Shown here in pieces: positions 63,940-64,000 of a DNA stretch of 64,000 nt (the first letter of the stretch is position 1; each line of letters starts with the position of its first letter). Location: NCBI GenBank assembly GCA_024305405.1, contig JAKNDB010000109.1, positions 5,890,001-5,954,000 of the forward strand, read 5' to 3'. Source of the stretch: Dirofilaria immitis. Lineage: Eukaryota; Nematoda; Chromadorea; Rhabditida; Onchocercidae. Both the position numbers and the translations under genes were made by a program. The notes beneath the pieces are model-generated. The model had not been told where the DNA came from. It was given only the letters and a program-made list of their open reading frames with translations, and ran no database searches.

Positions 63940-64000
63940 CTACGAAAAAAATGAGGTTACTCCTCCATAAAGCATGGTGATAGTGACAAATAATACTGAA
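63940..64000 (-). other. ced-5: Intron of the DOCK gene, cut by the window edge
   Basis: The acceptor TTTCGTAG (minus strand) ends at 63940, directly before the exon at 63766-63939. The next upstream exon lies outside the window. Confidence 0.65.

Overview
The window looks like nuclear DNA of a nematode, most likely a filarial (clade III) worm. This is inferred from very AT-rich sequence, many introns with nematode TTTTCAG-type acceptors, and protein-coding genes that are clear animal orthologues. No rRNA, tRNA, CRISPR array, insertion sequence or bacterial operon was recognised. Almost every gene is split into small exons, so most long single-frame ORFs are exon fragments, intron noise or microsatellite translations.

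Layout: 1-7532 is gene-poor, with one weak candidate near 741-1090. 7533-23444 (minus) is a complete Slit orthologue (slt-1): four LRR blocks, six EGF repeats, LamG, a seventh EGF and a C-terminal cystine knot. 23445-25995 is intergenic with TA arrays. 25996-30650 (plus) is a Cys-loop ligand-gated anion-channel subunit. 30651-35838 is intergenic/upstream DNA with a 300-bp ACAT array and a less AT-rich stretch. 35839-40521 (plus) is the cAMP-dependent protein kinase regulatory subunit (kin-2), with a possible second start exon at 37584. 41514-47635 (minus) is an ankyrin/fibronectin-III/Ras-association protein of the ANKFN1 (Drosophila Wide awake) type. 51168-54869 (minus) is sphingosine-1-phosphate lyase (spl-1). 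57087-58671 (plus) is a secreted C-type-lectin-like protein, followed at 59153-61070 (plus) by an unrecognised Lys/Glu/Asn-rich protein. 62157-63939 (minus) is the 3' end of a DOCK1/CED-5-type gene that runs off the right edge.

The genes are independent transcription units on both strands, not an operon. Several belong to signalling and guidance biology: Slit, CED-5/DOCK, PKA regulatory subunit, S1P lyase and a ligand-gated channel.

The most striking property is that six of the eight gene models carry small reading-frame breaks inside otherwise well-preserved coding sequence. I count about 14, of which 13 behave like one missing base, usually at a homopolymer. Conserved motifs resume at once in the next frame and there is no other decay. 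Uncorrected assembly errors are the likeliest cause, and the breaks would spoil automatic gene prediction here. The most interesting biological candidate is the alternative kin-2 start exon, which would replace the PKA docking domain by an N-myristoylation-like, basic N-terminus.
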